From Streptomyces sp. NRRL F-6492 (GTDB lineage Bacteria > Actinomycetota > Actinomycetes > Streptomycetales > Streptomycetaceae), in the NCBI RefSeq assembly GCF_001280125.1, contig NZ_LGEG01000241.1, positions 1 through 64,000 on the forward strand: a stretch of DNA of 64,000 nucleotides, in the 5' to 3' direction. Made by a program: the position numbers and the translations under genes. Below, piece after piece: positions 1-13,878 of the stretch. Within the stretch, counting starts at the first letter, position 1. Each line of letters starts with the position of its first letter. The notes beneath the pieces were generated by a model. The model saw only the letters and a list, made by a program, of their open reading frames with translations. It had not been told where the DNA came from and ran no database searches.

Positions 1-98
1 GGGAAACGCCCGGTTACATTCCGAACCCGGAAGCTAAGCCTTTCAGCGCCGATGGTACTGCAGGGGGGACCCTGTGGGAGAGTAGGACACCGCCGAAC
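1..98 (+). rRNA. rrf: 5S ribosomal RNA, 3' part (5' end outside window)
   Basis: The first ~98 bases match the Streptomyces 5S rRNA from the GGGAAACGCCCGG loop to the 3' strand of helix I (CGCCGAAC). About 20 nt of the 5' end lie before the window. The partner strand of helix I is therefore missing and the exact 3' end (about 96-99) is inferred. It is the last rRNA of an rrn operon reading rightward and is followed after only 4 nt by a tRNA. Confidence 0.93.
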
Positions 99-102
99 AC
101 CT

Positions 103-178
103 GCCCTTTTAGCTCAGTCGGTAGAGCGTCTCCATGGTAAGGAGAAGGTCAACGGTTCGATTCCGTTAAAGGGCTCCA
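103..178 (+). tRNA. tRNA-Thr (anticodon GGT)
   Basis: A complete cloverleaf folds. The acceptor stem is GCCCTTT with AAAGGGC, the D arm GCTC/GAGC, the anticodon stem TCTCC/GGAGA with loop ATGGTAA, and the T arm AACGG/CCGTT with loop TTCGATT. It has a discriminator T and an encoded CCA end. The anticodon GGT at 136-138 reads ACC threonine codons. It starts 4-5 nt after the 5S rRNA and has no visible promoter of its own, so it is probably processed from the rRNA transcript. Confidence 0.95.
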
Positions 179-186
179 TCTGAAAA

Positions 187-215
187 GGCCCCCGCCACAT
201 GGCGGGGGCCTTTTT
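187..215 (+). terminator. Rho-independent terminator of the rrn-tRNA transcript
   Basis: GGCCCCCGCC and GGCGGGGGCC form a 10-bp GC stem around the loop ACAT and are followed directly by TTTTT. It lies 9 nt after the tRNA CCA end. This is the textbook intrinsic terminator shape, unusual for Streptomyces in having a real T tract. Confidence 0.92.
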
Positions 216-241
216 GCGTTCCCAGGAGGGAGCGAGGCAAG

Positions 242-269
242 CGGCGCCTTCCCCTGAGGGAAGGCGCCG
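242..269 (-). terminator. Terminator hairpin downstream of osaC
   Basis: A perfect 12-bp inverted repeat (CGGCGCCTTCCC / GGGAAGGCGCCG) with loop CTGA lies 5 nt beyond the osaC stop codon. There is no T tract on the minus strand, as is usual for Streptomyces GC-rich terminators. It may also act as a backstop for the rRNA transcript. Confidence 0.75.
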
Positions 270-274
270 TGCCG

Positions 275-2920
275 TCAGCGGTCGTCCGGCTCGCGCAGGC
301 GCATCGCGAGGATGGCCATGTCATCGGAGGCCGGGGCTTGGGCGAAGCGTTCGACCGCGCGCAGGACGCGGGCCGCGACCGCGCCGGCCGTCAGGCCCGT
401 ACACGTCTTGAGGACGTCGGCGAGGCCGTCGTCGCCCAGCATGCGGGAGCCCTCGCGGCGCTCCGTCACGCCGTCCGTGACGCACAGGAGGACGTCGCCC
501 GGGTCGAGGGTGACCGTCTCCTCGTACAGCTCCAGGTCGTCCATGACGCCCAGGAGCGGCTGCGGTTCGGCCGCGGGGCGGACCGTGCCGTCCGGGCTGA
601 GGCGCAGGGGCAGCGGGTGGCCGGCGCAGACGATCTTGAGGATCGCCGAGCCGTCCTCCTGCGGGTGCATCTCGCCGTAGAGGAGGGTGAGGAAGCGGCT
701 GCGGGCGCCCTCGTCGAGGATCGCCGCGTTCAGCCGCTCCAGGACGGCCGGGCCGCCGAGGCCCTCGCGGGCGAGCAGGCGTAGGGCATGGCGGGCCAGA
801 CCGGTGACGGCGGCCGCCTCCGGGCCCGTACCGCAGACGTCGCCGATGGCGAATCCGTACGCGCCGTCGCTGATCGGGAAGAGGTCGTAGAAGTCGCCCC
901 CGACCTCGTTGCCCTCGCCGGCCGCGCGGTAGATGACGTCGACCTCGACGCCGGGGATGTCGGGGAGGCCGGGCGGCAGGAGGCTGCGCTGGAGGGACTG
1001 GCTGATCGCCACGCGCTCCGAGTAGAGGCGGGCGTTGTCCAGGGCCAGGGCGGCCCGGCGGGACAGGTCCTCGGCGAGCTCCAGGATCTCCTGGCGGAAG
1101 TGGTCCTCGGAGGGCCTGCCGAGCGTCAGCATGCCGATGACCCGGTTGCGGGCCACCAGGGGCAGGACGACCGTCTCGCCGGCGACCGTGCTCGCCGTGG
1201 CCAGCGTCGTGTCGATGCCCGGCGAGAGCGGGCTCGACGGGTGGTCGAGGGCGCGGACCGAGGCGGTGAGCGCGGCCCGGTGGGCGGCGTCGCCCGGCGC
1301 GGTCCAGACCCGGGCGCCGGGCGTCGGCACCGGGTCGGGCGGCGTGATCGAGGAGAGCAGCTCCTTGAGGCCGTCGATCCGGTCCTCGTCCTCGTGGAGC
1401 ACGTACGAGAGGTACGGGTCGGAGGACTGGTCGGCGATCGTGTAGACCGCGCACCAGGTCGCGAGGGTGGGGACCGTCATCTGGGCCATCAGGGCCAGGG
1501 TCTGGTCGCGGTCGAGGGTGCCGGCCAGGAGGTCGGAGGCCTCGACGAGGAAGCTGAGGGAGCCGCGGCGCAGGCGTTCCAGCTCGCCGAGGCGGGCGGA
1601 CTCCACGGCCAGGGCGATGCGGTCGGCGGCGAACTGGAGGCGGAGGGCCTCCTCGTTCGAATAGCGGTTCGCGGCCTCGGCGGCCACGCCCAGGGAGCCG
1701 GTGAGACGGCCCTCGACCTTGAGGGGGACGGTGACCACCGAGCGCATGCCGGTGTCCTCCAGGAGCGGGACGGCGCCGGGGACGGCGGCCAGGTCCTCGT
1801 GGACGGCCGGCATCCGGGCGGAGCCGTACCGGCTGGCGCCGGTCTCGACGGGCACGCGCGCGAAGCGCTGGCGGGCGGCCGGGAGACCGGTGGTGGCCCG
1901 TACCTCCAGCTCCGTCTCGTCGTCCGTGGCGAGGAGGAGGAAGGCGGCGTCGCCGTCGAGCATGTCGCGGGCGCGCTCGACCGTGCGCTGGAGCAGGCCG
2001 TCGAGGTCGTCGGGGGCCGGGGAGCCGATGAAGACCTCGAAGGGGTCGGTGGCGCGGCTCTCGGCGCCCGGCTCGGCCGCGGGGCGCTGCGGGGTCTGGA
2101 GGACCGCCCGCTCGTGCTCGCGGACCAGGAGGCAGACGGTGGAGGGCTCGCCCTGGGAGTCGCGGACCCGCAGGTGCGCGGCGTAGACGGGGACGACCCG
2201 GCCGTCGGCGCAGCGGATGCCGTAGCTGCCCTCCCAGCGGGAGAGGCGCAGGGCCTCGGCGAGGCCGGTGCCGATGCCGGGGGTGTGGGGCCAGGCCGCC
2301 AGGTCGCCCAGGGGCTTGCCGGTGACCTGCTCGGAGCCGTACCCGAAGAGTTCCCCCGCGTCCTCGTTCCAGGCGGTGATCGCGCCGGCCCGGTCGATCT
2401 GGACGACGGCGACGCGGACGCGGCTGTCGGCGACCGGGAGGAGGGCGTCGGGGAGGACCGGGCCGGCGGAGCGGGTGCCGACGGGGCGCTGCGGGAGGTC
2501 GAGGTGGAACCAGACGTGCTTGCGCGTGGGGGAGTAGTCGACGCCCCAGCGGTGGGCGAGGGCGGCGCAGAGCAGCAGCCCGCGGCCGTTCTCCCGGTCG
2601 GGGGCGGCGAGGGTGCGGCCGCTCTGGACCGGGACCTCGCGCTCGGGGTAGCGGTCGGAGACCTCGACGCGGATGCTGTCGTCGGAACGCAGGCAGAGCA
2701 CGTCGGCGGCGGTGCCCGCGTGGATGACGGCGTTGGTGACGAGTTCGCTGGTGAGGACGACGGCGTCGTCCACCAGCTCGGGGTGCCCCCAGCCCTGGAG
2801 GGTGTCCCGGACGAAGGCCCGTGCGGCCGCGACGGACCGCCCGACGGGCTCGAAGCTGGCAGTCGCCCGCGCGGTGATCACAGCACTCCTCGTACGCGTC
2901 TCGACGCCCGGCTCTGCCAT
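275..2920 (-). CDS. osaC: OsaC: SpoIIE-type phosphatase with anti-sigma kinase, PAS and GAF domains
   Basis: An 881-aa multidomain signalling protein. Residues ~15-145 are an RsbW/SpoIIAB-like HATPase with N-box ELVTNAVIHAG (Asn63) and G-box NGRG (111-114). Then come a PAS domain (~165-280), GAF-type regions (~300-440 and ~460-640), and a C-terminal PP2C/SpoIIE phosphatase with metal-binding motifs GGDFYD, CVTDG and SDDMA. The start ATG at 2920 (MAEPGVETRT) is preferred over a GTG 15 codons upstream because the conserved domain begins soon after it. The gene is divergent from osaA. From memory of S. coelicolor, OsaC modulates SigB after osmotic stress; the same role here is inferred from domain order and synteny. 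I see no clear SigB consensus in the 267-bp divergent region. Confidence 0.88.
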   Translation of the reverse strand: MAEPGVETRTRSAVITARATASFEPVGRSVAAARAFVRDTLQGWGHPELVDDAVVLTSELVTNAVIHAGTAADVLCLRSDDSIRVEVSDRYPEREVPVQSGRTLAAPDRENGRGLLLCAALAHRWGVDYSPTRKHVWFHLDLPQRPVGTRSAGPVLPDALLPVADSRVRVAVVQIDRAGAITAWNEDAGELFGYGSEQVTGKPLGDLAAWPHTPGIGTGLAEALRLSRWEGSYGIRCADGRVVPVYAAHLRVRDSQGEPSTVCLLVREHERAVLQTPQRPAAEPGAESRATDPFEVFIGSPAPDDLDGLLQRTVERARDMLDGDAAFLLLATDDETELEVRATTGLPAARQRFARVPVETGASRYGSARMPAVHEDLAAVPGAVPLLEDTGMRSVVTVPLKVEGRLTGSLGVAAEAANRYSNEEALRLQFAADRIALAVESARLGELERLRRGSLSFLVEASDLLAGTLDRDQTLALMAQMTVPTLATWCAVYTIADQSSDPYLSYVLHEDEDRIDGLKELLSSITPPDPVPTPGARVWTAPGDAAHRAALTASVRALDHPSSPLSPGIDTTLATASTVAGETVVLPLVARNRVIGMLTLGRPSEDHFRQEILELAEDLSRRAALALDNARLYSERVAISQSLQRSLLPPGLPDIPGVEVDVIYRAAGEGNEVGGDFYDLFPISDGAYGFAIGDVCGTGPEAAAVTGLARHALRLLAREGLGGPAVLERLNAAILDEGARSRFLTLLYGEMHPQEDGSAILKIVCAGHPLPLRLSPDGTVRPAAEPQPLLGVMDDLELYEETVTLDPGDVLLCVTDGVTERREGSRMLGDDGLADVLKTCTGLTAGAVAARVLRAVERFAQAPASDDMAILAMRLREPDDR

Positions 2921-3187
2921 GCTCGGTCTGTCCTTCCCACTGCCCGGTGGTCGTGCGCGCACCACACCGTCCCCGCCGGGCGGACCGGGGCGGCTGGACA
3001 GCCGGATGCCAGGTTACTTACCTTCGCTGTCCGAGCGGATGCCGGTCACCGCTGATTCCGTCCCTCGGGGGTAGGGACGCCGTCGAAGCTGCCGAACTGT
3101 TATCGCCTGCTTCGGTCACGGTGAAACACTGGGCAGGCTACCGGCAGAGCCGGAGCGGTACGGTCGACCCCTTTCGGGAGGGACACG

Positions 3188-8677
<5,490 letters not shown>

Positions 8678-8680
8678 TCC

Positions 8681-8719
8681 GGGCCGGGGCCGCGCGGCGC
8701 GCCGCGCAGCCCCGGCCCC
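8681..8719 (+). terminator. GC-rich hairpin downstream of osaA
   Basis: GGGCCGGGGC...CGCGCGGC and GCCGCGCAGCCCCGGCCC, starting 3 nt after the osaA stop, form a long, slightly imperfect hairpin with no T tract. Position and strength suggest termination or attenuation between osaA and osaB. Confidence 0.55.
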
Positions 8720-8891
8720 CGCCGGCGGGCCCGCGGCGGATCGCCGGGGATGCCGGGAAGATCTCCGGCGGGCTGTCGCCACGGGCGTGTGAGAAGCCGG
8801 GATACGGGGAACCTTCTGGTCTCCCACCGCGTTTTTCCTCTGTGCACAGTGACATCGCGGTGACAGGGTGTGGCGACGGGCGGGGTGCGGC

Positions 8892-8897
8892 TACGAT
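8892..8897 (+). promoter_or_regulatory. Possible -10 box upstream of osaB
   Basis: TACGAT matches the TANNNT -10 of the major Streptomyces sigma factor and lies 113 nt before the osaB start. The hexamer 17 bp upstream (TGTGGC) is a poor -35. The rest of the 332-bp osaA-osaB gap holds the hairpin above and nothing else I can name. Confidence 0.3.
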
Positions 8898-9009
8898 GAC
8901 CGGCACAAGGACGGACGGCGCTAGGGAGTCGTCTTCTGGGGCGGCGCCCGGCGCCTCTCCCGGTTCGGGGGACCGGGCAGAGCCGTTGCCGGGACGAGGA
9001 GGACGGGGC

Positions 9010-9684
9010 ATGGTGCAGAAGGCCAAGATCCTCCTGGTCGATGACCGGCCGGAGAATCTGCTGGCGCTGGAGGCCATTCTCTCCGCGCTCGATCAGACGC
9101 TGGTGCGGGCATCGTCCGGGGAGGAAGCGCTCAAGGCGCTGTTGACGGATGACTTCGCGGTCATCCTGCTCGACGTCCAGATGCCGGGAATGGACGGTTT
9201 CGAGACCGCCGCCCACATCAAGCGGCGCGAGCGGACACGGGACATCCCGATCATCTTCCTCACCGCCATCAACCACGGTCCCCACCACACCTTCCGGGGA
9301 TACGCGGCGGGGGCGGTCGACTACATCTCGAAGCCCTTCGACCCGTGGGTGCTGCGCGCCAAGGTCTCCGTCTTCGTCGAGCTGTACATGAAGAACTGCA
9401 AGCTGCGCGAGCAGGCCGCCCTGCTGCGGCTCCAGTTGGAGGGCGGCGGCGAGAGCGGTCACGGCAAGGAGTCCGCCGGTCTGCTCGCCGAACTCTCCGC
9501 CCGCCTCGCGGCCGTCGAGGAGCAGGCCGAGGCGCTGTCGAAGCAGCTCGACGACGACTCGGCCGACGCGGCCGCCGTCGCCACCGCCGCGCACCTGGAG
9601 CGCAAGCTCACCGGGCTGCGGCGGGCCCTGGACGCCCTGGAGCCGGGCGCCGGCGCCGCGCCGACCCTGCCCAGCCAGAGCTGA
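9010..9684 (+). CDS. osaB: OsaB: response regulator of osmoadaptation
   Basis: A 224-aa protein. Residues 5-120 are a receiver domain with acidic pair Asp11/Asp12, phospho-acceptor Asp55 (LLDVQMPGMDG) and the conserved Lys of YISKPFD. The remaining ~100 residues are charged and helical (LREQAALLRLQLE, then a Glu/Ala-rich coiled coil), with no recognisable DNA-binding domain. Output may therefore be through protein contacts. The ATG at 9010 has GAGGAGG about 7 nt upstream and starts right at the receiver; longer in-frame starts read into the osaA tail. It lies 332 bp after osaA and is followed by a strong terminator. From memory, S. coelicolor osaB mutants fail to adapt to hyperosmotic medium. 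Confidence 0.88.
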   Translation: MVQKAKILLVDDRPENLLALEAILSALDQTLVRASSGEEALKALLTDDFAVILLDVQMPGMDGFETAAHIKRRERTRDIPIIFLTAINHGPHHTFRGYAAGAVDYISKPFDPWVLRAKVSVFVELYMKNCKLREQAALLRLQLEGGGESGHGKESAGLLAELSARLAAVEEQAEALSKQLDDDSADAAAVATAAHLERKLTGLRRALDALEPGAGAAPTLPSQS

Positions 9685-9693
9685 CCCACTGTC

Positions 9694-9732
9694 ACGAAGC
9701 GCCCCGGACCGTCGAGGTCCGGGGCGCTTCGT
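9694..9732 (+). terminator. Strong hairpin terminator after osaB
   Basis: A perfect 17-bp inverted repeat (9694-9710 with 9716-9732) has the 5-nt loop GTCGA and begins 9 nt past the osaB stop. There is no T tract. It isolates osaB from ftsK. Confidence 0.85.
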
Positions 9733-9821
9733 CGTGATGCGGCGTCAGCATCACGCCTCCGCGCAGACGACACGAACGGGTGAGGCGGACAGCCGGTTCC
9801 CACACGGGTAACCTCGGCACC

Positions 9822-12659
9822 ATGGCTTCACGTACGTCCGGCAAGACCCAGGGCACGGCGGGCACCGCAAAGCCGCGCGCCGGCCGTACGGCGGGTGCCG
9901 CGAAGAAGGCGGCGCCCGCGAAGTCCCCCGCCAAGCCCCCCGCGAAGAACGCGAGGAACGCGGCGGCGAAGAAGGCACCGGCCAAGAAGGCCGCGCCCGC
10001 CAAGCGCGCGCCCGCGCGGAAGCCCGCGGCGAGGAAGGCCCCGCCCCGTCCCGCGCCGTCCCCGACCGGGGGCGTCTACCGGCTCGCGCGCGGCGCCTGG
10101 CTCGGACTCGCCCACGCGGTGGGGGCGGTCTTCCGTGGCATAGGACGCGGGGCCAAGGGACTCGACCCCGTCCACCGCAAGGACGGGACCGCGCTGCTCC
10201 TCCTCGGCCTCGCGCTGATCGTCGCCGTGGGCACCTGGTCCAACCTGCGCGGCCCGGTCGGCGACCTCGTCGAGATGCTGGTCACCGGGGCCTTCGGGCG
10301 GCTCGACCTCCTGGTGCCGCTGCTGCTCGCCGGGATCGGCGTGCGCCTGATCCTCTATCCGGAGCGGCCCGAGGCCAACGGCCGGATCGTCATCGGCCTC
10401 TCCGCCCTCGCCCTCGGCGTCCTGGGCCAGGTGCACATCGCGTGCGGCTCGCCGGGCCGCGGCGACGGCGCCGACGCCGTGCAGGACGCGGGCGGCCTCA
10501 TCGGCTGGGCCGCGTCCCAGCCCCTCGTCTTCATGATGGGCGAGGTCCTCGCCGTACCGATGCTGGTGCTGCTCACCGTCTTCGGCCTGCTCGTCGTCAC
10601 CGCCACCCCGGTCAACGCGATCCCGCGGCGCCTGCGCTCCCTCGGCGTCCGGCTCGGCATCGTGGAACCGCCCTACGACCCGGCGGAGGCCGGGGAGTAC
10701 GCGTACGGGGAGTACGACGAGGAGTGGCGGGAAGCGGAGCCGGGGCCCGCGCGGCCCGTCCGGCGTCGCGCCCCCGGCCCGGCGGAGCCGTACGACGTGG
10801 ACCGGGCCGAGGAGGAACTGCTGGAGCGGCGCGGCCGCTCGGCGCGCCGCCCCTCCCGGCGGACCGGCTCCGCGCCCGGACTCGACCCGGTGGACGTCGC
10901 CGCCGCGGCGGCCGCGGCGCTGGACGGCGCGGTGCTCAACGGCATGCCCCCGTCCCCGATCGTCGCCGACCTGACCAAGGACGTCACCGCGGAGCGGGAC
11001 GCCGCCCCGGCCGCCTCCGGCACCGGGGAGGCCGATGCCGCCGGAGCCGCCGCGGCGGCCGGGAAGCCGGCGCCGACCGCGCCCGTGCCGTCGGCGCGCG
11101 GCGGAGACGTACCGGATCTGACCAAGCCCGCGCCCGAGCCGACGGATCTGCCGTCGCGGGCCGAGCAGCTCCAGCTGTCCGGCGACATCACGTACTCCCT
11201 GCCGGCGATGGACCTCCTGGAGCGCGGCGGGCCGGGCAAGACGCGCAGCGCCGCGAACGACGCCGTCGTGGCCGCGCTCTCCAACGTCTTCGGCGAGTTC
11301 AAGGTCGACGCCGCCGTCACCGGCTTCACCCGGGGGCCGACGGTCACGCGGTACGAGGTCGAGCTCGGGCCCGCGGTGAAGGTCGAGAAGATCACGGCCC
11401 TGGCCAAGAACATCGCCTACGCGGTGGCCTCCCCGGACGTGCGGATCATCTCGCCGATCCCGGGCAAGTCCGCGGTCGGCATCGAGATCCCGAACAGCGA
11501 CCGCGAGATGGTCAACCTCGGGGACGTGCTGCGGCTCGCGGACGCGGCCGGCGACGACCATCCGATGCTGGTCGCGCTCGGCAAGGACGTCGAGGGCGGC
11601 TACGTGATGGCCAACCTGGCGAAGATGCCGCACATCCTGGTCGCGGGCGCCACCGGCTCCGGCAAGTCCTCGTGCATCAACTGCCTCATCACCTCGGTGA
11701 TGATAAGGGCGACCCCCGAGGACGTCCGGATGGTGCTCGTCGACCCCAAGCGGGTCGAGCTGACCGCGTACGAGGGCATCCCGCACCTGATCACCCCGAT
11801 CATCACCAACCCCAAGAAGGCCGCCGAGGCCCTGCAGTGGGTGGTGCGCGAGATGGACCTGCGCTACGACGACCTGGCCGCCTTCGGCTTCCGCCACATC
11901 GACGACTTCAACGCGGCCATCCGGGCCGGCAAGGTCAAGCTCCCGGAGGGCAGCGAGCGCGAGCTCCACCCCTATCCGTACCTCCTGGTGATCGTCGACG
12001 AACTCGCCGACCTGATGATGGTCGCGCCCCGGGACGTCGAGGACGCGATCGTCCGCATCACCCAGTTGGCCCGCGCCGCCGGCATCCATCTGGTCCTGGC
12101 CACCCAGCGGCCGTCCGTGGACGTCGTCACCGGTCTGATCAAGGCGAACGTGCCCTCCCGGCTCGCCTTCGCCACCTCCTCGCTCGCCGACAGCCGGGTC
12201 ATCCTCGACCAGCCCGGCGCCGAGAAGCTGATCGGCAAGGGCGACGGGCTCTTCCTGCCGATGGGCGCCAACAAGCCCGTCCGCATGCAGGGCGCCTTCG
12301 TCACCGAGCACGAGGTCGCCGCCGTCGTGCAGCACTGCAAGGACCAGATGACGCCCGTCTTCCGGGACGACGTCACCGTGGGCACCAAGCAGAAGAAGGA
12401 GATCGACGAGGAGATCGGCGACGACCTCGACCTGCTGTGCCAGGCAGCCGAGCTGGTCGTCTCCACCCAGTTCGGCTCCACCTCCATGCTCCAGCGCAAG
12501 CTGCGCGTGGGCTTCGCCAAGGCCGGCCGGCTGATGGACCTGATGGAGTCGCGGAACGTCGTCGGACCCAGCGAGGGCTCCAAGGCGCGGGACGTGCTCG
12601 TCAAACCCGACGAGCTGGACGGGGTCCTCGCCGTGATCCGGGGCGAGTCGGGGGAGTAG
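9822..12659 (+). CDS. ftsK: FtsK/SpoIIIE DNA translocase
   Basis: A 945-aa septal DNA pump that moves chromosomal DNA through closing sporulation septa. The first ~65 residues are Ala/Lys/Pro-rich with AKKAP-type repeats resembling histone H1 tails. Four or so hydrophobic segments (~115-270) anchor it, followed by an acidic/proline linker (~285-440). The motor has Walker A GATGSGKS (609-616) and Walker B LLVIVDELADLMM, and the C-terminus carries the winged-helix gamma domain that reads polarity sequences. The ATG at 9822 is chosen because family members start at MASR; a GTG 14 codons upstream lacks support. It is followed by 306 bp without a gene. Confidence 0.95.
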   Translation: MASRTSGKTQGTAGTAKPRAGRTAGAAKKAAPAKSPAKPPAKNARNAAAKKAPAKKAAPAKRAPARKPAARKAPPRPAPSPTGGVYRLARGAWLGLAHAVGAVFRGIGRGAKGLDPVHRKDGTALLLLGLALIVAVGTWSNLRGPVGDLVEMLVTGAFGRLDLLVPLLLAGIGVRLILYPERPEANGRIVIGLSALALGVLGQVHIACGSPGRGDGADAVQDAGGLIGWAASQPLVFMMGEVLAVPMLVLLTVFGLLVVTATPVNAIPRRLRSLGVRLGIVEPPYDPAEAGEYAYGEYDEEWREAEPGPARPVRRRAPGPAEPYDVDRAEEELLERRGRSARRPSRRTGSAPGLDPVDVAAAAAAALDGAVLNGMPPSPIVADLTKDVTAERDAAPAASGTGEADAAGAAAAAGKPAPTAPVPSARGGDVPDLTKPAPEPTDLPSRAEQLQLSGDITYSLPAMDLLERGGPGKTRSAANDAVVAALSNVFGEFKVDAAVTGFTRGPTVTRYEVELGPAVKVEKITALAKNIAYAVASPDVRIISPIPGKSAVGIEIPNSDREMVNLGDVLRLADAAGDDHPMLVALGKDVEGGYVMANLAKMPHILVAGATGSGKSSCINCLITSVMIRATPEDVRMVLVDPKRVELTAYEGIPHLITPIITNPKKAAEALQWVVREMDLRYDDLAAFGFRHIDDFNAAIRAGKVKLPEGSERELHPYPYLLVIVDELADLMMVAPRDVEDAIVRITQLARAAGIHLVLATQRPSVDVVTGLIKANVPSRLAFATSSLADSRVILDQPGAEKLIGKGDGLFLPMGANKPVRMQGAFVTEHEVAAVVQHCKDQMTPVFRDDVTVGTKQKKEIDEEIGDDLDLLCQAAELVVSTQFGSTSMLQRKLRVGFAKAGRLMDLMESRNVVGPSEGSKARDVLVKPDELDGVLAVIRGESGE

Positions 12660-12965
12660 GCGGAGCGGATCCAGGGCGGGTCCGGGACCGGCGGGGGACC
12701 CCTTGCGGGGCCGAGCGCGGGTTCCGGAGAAGGGGCGGGTGTGGGCGGCGGGAGGCGGGGTACCCGTTCGAGATCCGGTCGAGACTCACTCGTAAGAAAA
12801 GGGTGAGCAACCGTTTCCCCTGGCCGTACGTCAAGTTGGAGGGAGGGACAGAAGGATGTCCCAGCCTCATGGCGTACAAACGGCACCCGCCCGGTTGCCC
12901 CACCCTTTCGTACCACCCATAGACTGAACGTCCAGCAGGTGGCTACACGCTCGAAAGGCGCTCTC
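12660..12965 (+). other. Intergenic region ftsK to RodZ-like gene
   Basis: 306 bp without a gene. It contains an A-rich stretch (about 12793-12800) unusual for this genome, a short hairpin GGGACA/TGTCCC near 12845-12861, and the candidate promoter listed separately. No small coding sequence is supported. Confidence 0.6.
12895..12925 (+). promoter_or_regulatory. Candidate promoter of the RodZ-like gene
   Basis: TTGCCC (12895-12900) and TAGACT (12920-12925) resemble -35 and -10 boxes of the housekeeping sigma factor, with a 19-bp spacer. The predicted transcript would have a leader of about 35 nt carrying the GAAAGG ribosome site. Confidence 0.4.
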
Positions 12966-13790
12966 GTGTCCATCGGCAACTCCCCCGAAGACGACCGGAC
13001 CTTCCCGGCAGACGACCGGGAACCGATCGGTCGTGCCCTCCAGCAGGCCCGTATCGCCGCCGGTCTCACCGTCGAAGAGGTCAGTGCCTCCACCCGTGTC
13101 CGGACCCCGATCGTGCACGCGATCGAGGAGGACGACTTCTCGCGCTGTGGCGGCGACGTCTACGCCCGCGGCCACATCCGTACCCTCGCGCGCGCCGTCG
13201 GCCTCGACCCGGCTCCGCTGATCGAGCAGTTCGACGCCGAGCACGGCGGCCGTCCCGCACCCACCCCCGCCGCCCCGCTGTTCGAGGCGGAACGCATCCG
13301 CCCCGAGCCGCGCCGGCCCAACTGGACCGCCGCGATGGTCGCGGCCATCGTCGCCGTCGTCGGATTCGTCGGCTTCACGATGTTCAACGGCAACGACGCC
13401 CCGAAGGGGACCACCACGGCCGACGGCCCGGCGCCCGCCCCCGAGCAGGCGACCTCGGCCGCCAAGCCGAAGCCCGTGAAGCCCGTCGCGCCCAAGCCCA
13501 CCGAGAGCGCGATCGCCGCGGTCCCGCAGGACAAGGTCACGATCAAGCTCTCCGCCACCGACGGCAAGAGCTGGATCTCGGCCAAGGCCCACGACGGCAA
13601 GCTGCTCTTCGACGGGCTGCTCCTGGAGGGCGAGACCAAGACCTTCCAGGACGACGAGCGGATCGACCTGGTCCTCGGCAACGCCGGTGCCATCGAGCTC
13701 TACGTCAACGGCAAGAAGGTCGCCGACAAGTTCGAATCCGGCCAGGTCGAGCGGCTGACGTACACCAAGGGCGACCCCCAGGCCGGCTGA
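12966..13790 (+). CDS. RodZ-like helix-turn-helix membrane protein
   Basis: A 274-aa protein. An N-terminal Xre-type HTH_25 domain (~18-85, with LTVEEVSASTRVRTPIVHAIEE) is followed by a single transmembrane segment (~118-136, WTAAMVAAIVAVVGFVGF), a Pro/Ala/Lys linker and a C-terminal DUF4115 domain (~175-265). That is the RodZ layout: cytosolic HTH, one membrane pass, outer domain. In rods RodZ links MreB to the wall machinery; the role in a mycelial organism is not settled. The GTG at 12966 has GAAAGG 7 nt upstream; a further GTG nine codons upstream lacks a ribosome site. It lies between ftsK and rimO in many actinobacteria. Confidence 0.8.
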   Translation: MSIGNSPEDDRTFPADDREPIGRALQQARIAAGLTVEEVSASTRVRTPIVHAIEEDDFSRCGGDVYARGHIRTLARAVGLDPAPLIEQFDAEHGGRPAPTPAAPLFEAERIRPEPRRPNWTAAMVAAIVAVVGFVGFTMFNGNDAPKGTTTADGPAPAPEQATSAAKPKPVKPVAPKPTESAIAAVPQDKVTIKLSATDGKSWISAKAHDGKLLFDGLLLEGETKTFQDDERIDLVLGNAGAIELYVNGKKVADKFESGQVERLTYTKGDPQAG

Positions 13791-13878
13791 GCCGGTCCGA
13801 CCGCCCTGATGTGACCTCCGTCGCGCGGGTGAACCCTGCGCGACGGGGGAACGGCCGGGACGAAGTAGTCTTGAGTCC

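Noticed and set aside
1..180. Integrated element at the tRNA-Thr gene
   Set aside because: No integrase, no direct repeat of the tRNA 3' end and no change in gene character downstream; the region is ordinary rrn-flanking sequence.
2921..3187. SigB-type promoter in the osaC-osaA region
   Set aside because: GGGTAG at 3069 lacks a GNNT at the required spacing, and no RTACCC fits on the other strand.
9828..12335. Long antisense frame opposite ftsK
   Set aside because: Shadow of the coding strand with abnormal Asp/Gly/Arg composition and no supporting signals.
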